A stretch of 64,000 nucleotides of DNA from Alphaproteobacteria bacterium (GTDB lineage Bacteria; Pseudomonadota; Alphaproteobacteria; Rhizobiales; Devosiaceae): assembly GCA_018818925.1 (NCBI GenBank), contig JAHJQZ010000057.1:1-64000 (forward strand). The letters run 5' to 3'. Below, in pieces: positions 62,114 through 64,000 of the stretch. Made by a program: the position numbers and the translations under genes. The notes below the pieces were generated by a model. That model did no database searches and was not told the origin of the DNA. It saw only the letters and a program-made list of their open reading frames with translations. Positions within the stretch are counted from its first letter, which is position 1. Each line of letters starts with the position of its first letter.

Positions 62114-64000
62114 TCACCCGAACAGCCCGTGCAAAAACCAGCGCGGCGCCTCTTTTTCCTCGTAAAGCCCTTCGCGGAACAGCCAGAAACGCCGGCCCTC
62201 GTCGTCCTCGCAGGCATAATAGTCGCGGGTCAGCCCTCCCGCGCCAGGTTGCCACCATTCGACCCCGATGCGCTCCGGGCCCGACGCCTTTTCGAAGCGA
62301 TAGCCGATGCGCCGCCAGACCATGCGCGCCGGCGGCCCGTCCGGCACCTCGGCGATCACCTTGACCGGCTCGGGTGTGGGCAGGAGCCTCAAGGGTCGCG
62401 GCGCCCCGACCGAGGCCGCGGCTTCCTTCTTGTCCGGCGTGCGCGCCATGAGCGGCTCGAATCGCGCCGCCCGCTCGGGGATATGGCTGTCGAGCGGCTT
62501 CAGGCGCAGCACCGCGCCGGCGCCGAGCCGGCTCGCCATGCGGTCGTAGAGCCGGTCGAGTTCGTCCGCCTCGCCGCCGCCCAAAAAACTCGTCAGATGC
62601 GCTTCGCAAAGATCGGACACCGAACTCGCCATCAGCCGGATCATCTCGATGCCGAAGCCGGCGTCGAAATCGGCGGTGAGCCGCTCGATGCGGTTGGCGA
62701 AGAGCCGCGCGATGTGACTGGCGTCGCGCGTCGCCCGCGCCGCGTTGACGCAAAGGTGCATGACCTGGTGGTCGACGCGGAAAACCATGAGGTGAAAGGT
62801 CTGCGCCCCCGTTCCCTCGGCCTGCAGCTGTCCCGAAAGCCGATGGCTGAGATCGGTGACCGACAAGAGCACGTCCTCGATCAACCCGATCGGTTCGCCG
62901 AACTTGCGGTCGACATAGCGCTCGGGCACCGGCAGGCGGGGAACAAGCTTTTCGTCCTCGAACCCCAGCGCCTGGTCGAGGCGCTTGAGCAGCGTCCCGC
63001 CGAACCGGGCCAATAGGCCGGCCCGCTCGCGTCCATAGAGCTGGCCGATGCGTTTCAAACCCATCTGCCGCAGCGCCACGACCTGCTCGGCATCGAGCCG
63101 CAGCGCCGCGACCGGCAGCGGCGCCAGGAGGTCCGCAACATTCCCGCCTTCGGCCGCGCCAGCCGGCGCCGCATCCGCCGCAAATGCCGCGATGGCGTCG
63201 AACACACGCCCGCTGCCCTGATCGCGCGGATGGCCGAGCGGCGGCGCGGGCAGGGAGACAACGTTGGAAGCGTGGGACCCACCCCCACCCTGCCTGCCGG
63301 TATCCCTCCCCGCAAGGGGGAGGGACGGAAAGCGGCGCTCCCCTCGCCTGTAACTGGCCCGAGCGGTCGCGGCAATCGCTTCCCCTCCCCCCGGTGGGGA
63401 GGGGGTAGGGGTTGCCCCATCCTCTCGCTTGCCCGCGATCGTCCCCGGCGCGAAATGGCTAAGCGCCCAGGCGGCACCGAGGCTCGGGGCGATGGCGCCC
63501 GAGGCCGCGTAGCCGAAGCCCGTGAGCCGGCCGACCGCCAGCTCGAGCAGCGCCCCCTCGCCGCCGAACAGATGGCTGACGCCGGTGATGTCGAGCATCA
63601 GGTCGCCATAGGGGCGCTCGTCGCCGACGATCGCGACCACGGGCGAAAGATTGGCGTGCCAGTCGGCGAGCCGGGCGAACATCATGGCGAGAAAATCGTG
63701 ATCGGCCTCGCGCGCCACCACATGCGGGCAGATGGCACGGGCGTCCGAAAGGCTCTGGCCCTCGTGAAGCCCGGCGGCGCGCGCCGCCCTGTCGAGGGCG
63801 CAGAGCCTGAGGGCGTTGTCGCGCTTTTCGTAGAGTATCAGCGGCCGGGCTTTTTGACCGTCGCGTTCCCGAACCGGCGAACCGGCGGCCACTTCGCCTG
63901 GGAACGCTCCAAGGCCCCTCAGATCGGGGTCATGCCGTTTGAGACAATCGGTCGGCCAGTCCGGCAGCATCAGCGCCAGATAGCGCCTTTGCGCCGCCCG
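62114..64000 (-). CDS. imuB: Y-family DNA polymerase-like protein ImuB (5' end outside window)
   Basis: The frame is open to the window edge on the minus strand (RYLALMLPDWPTD near the edge is the family start region), so about 628 residues are seen. It is a Y-family-like protein (LSPVVAIVGDERPYGDLMLDITGVSHLFGGE) that, with ImuA and DnaE2, forms the mutasome of alphaproteobacteria. Residues about 195-241 of this fragment are a low-complexity insert (TPTPSPPGGGE ... RFPSLPLAGRDTG) encoded by an in-frame palindromic repeat. ImuA would lie upstream, outside the window. Confidence 0.9.
   Translation of the reverse strand, partial: RAAQRRYLALMLPDWPTDCLKRHDPDLRGLGAFPGEVAAGSPVRERDGQKARPLILYEKRDNALRLCALDRAARAAGLHEGQSLSDARAICPHVVAREADHDFLAMMFARLADWHANLSPVVAIVGDERPYGDLMLDITGVSHLFGGEGALLELAVGRLTGFGYAASGAIAPSLGAAWALSHFAPGTIAGKREDGATPTPSPPGGGEAIAATARASYRRGERRFPSLPLAGRDTGRQGGGGSHASNVVSLPAPPLGHPRDQGSGRVFDAIAAFAADAAPAGAAEGGNVADLLAPLPVAALRLDAEQVVALRQMGLKRIGQLYGRERAGLLARFGGTLLKRLDQALGFEDEKLVPRLPVPERYVDRKFGEPIGLIEDVLLSVTDLSHRLSGQLQAEGTGAQTFHLMVFRVDHQVMHLCVNAARATRDASHIARLFANRIERLTADFDAGFGIEMIRLMASSVSDLCEAHLTSFLGGGEADELDRLYDRMASRLGAGAVLRLKPLDSHIPERAARFEPLMARTPDKKEAAASVGAPRPLRLLPTPEPVKVIAEVPDGPPARMVWRRIGYRFEKASGPERIGVEWWQPGAGGLTRDYYACEDDEGRRFWLFREGLYEEKEAPRWFLHGLFG
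63278..63416. repeat. Palindromic repeat, family C, inside the imuB reading frame
   Basis: CCCTCCCC/GGGGGAGGG (around 63304-63325) and CCCCTCCCC/GGGGAGGGG (around 63382-63404) hairpins are flanked by CCCACCCCCACCC and GGGGGTAGGGG. The element is read in frame as a Pro/Gly-rich insert of ImuB. The composition differs sharply from the flanking coding sequence. Confidence 0.82.

Overview
The window is about 64 kb of a GC-rich alphaproteobacterial chromosome, most likely from the order Hyphomicrobiales (Rhizobiales). The basis is gene content and order: atpD-atpC, ftsE-ftsX-plsC beside an MJ0042 zinc-ribbon gene and cpdR, gloB/methyltransferase/hisC/prephenate dehydrogenase/DUF2125, imuB-dnaE2, a ChoXWV-like importer, and short dispersed palindromes of a kind common in this order. 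A Devosia-like lineage is possible, but the genus cannot be fixed from this sequence. There is no prophage, integrase, plasmid function, CRISPR array or rRNA. The genes read as ordinary core and accessory chromosome; the unusual features are mostly the repeats and what they do to gene ends and one gene interior.

Layout. 1-1456: end of the F1Fo ATP synthase operon (atpD partial, atpC). 1637-3761: an ArsR-type persulfide-sensor-like regulator, a ROK-family regulator and methylglyoxal synthase. 4179-10001: a branched-chain amino-acid type ABC importer (LivG, LivF, LivH, LivM), a secreted SH3 protein, and a convergent substrate-binding protein behind a shared terminator. 10236-14621: two paralogous choline/betaine binding proteins followed by permease and ATPase. 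14746-18689: a DUF442 sulfurtransferase-like protein and pyruvate carboxylase. 18707-21606: a hypothetical protein, DUF3422 and a Bcr/CflA drug exporter. 21700-25377: an operon headed by an ArsR repressor with four AHSA1/SRPBCC domains, DUF1801 and an alpha/beta hydrolase. 25519-28801: isoprenoid genes (ispG, ispA), YbaK, a small coupled ORF and rpmF. 28966-36458: small membrane and hypothetical proteins, GNAT, gloB, methyltransferase, hisC, prephenate dehydrogenase, DUF2125 and a ChaC-like cyclotransferase. 36700-40754: plsC, ftsX, ftsE, the zinc-ribbon protein and cpdR. 40915-47661: argH, a TlpA-like thioredoxin, a YjfB-type motility protein, a diguanylate cyclase, rhomboid protease, cobalamin adenosyltransferase, a twin-TM protein, and a LysR/epimerase pair. 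47844-52806: gluQ, a DNA glycosylase, an esterase, an HNH endonuclease, AAC(3), DsbB and a DedA-family protein. 52934-53018: tRNA-Leu(CAA). 53226-58116: a GH3 beta-glucosidase, HxlR, a DJ-1-like protein and a D,D-carboxypeptidase. 58413-64000: the damage-tolerance genes dnaE2 and imuB (running off the edge).

The most distinctive feature is a set of short palindromic repeat families. One family (29410, 34342, 36661, with a degenerate copy at 2001) lies so that its terminal TAG is the stop codon of the adjacent gene; the copy at 34342-34447 supplies the stops of two convergent genes at once. A related-looking element at 50695 does the same for the HNH gene. A second family, rich in CTCCCC/GGGGAG hairpins, occurs at 47753, as a 251-bp inverted pair between imuB and dnaE2, in a composite element at 58137, and inside the imuB reading frame, where it is translated as a proline/glycine-rich insert. 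These points, the expanded ArsR-AHSA1 operon with a two-domain fusion, and a SqrR-like regulator with a matching candidate operator are the observations most worth following up.
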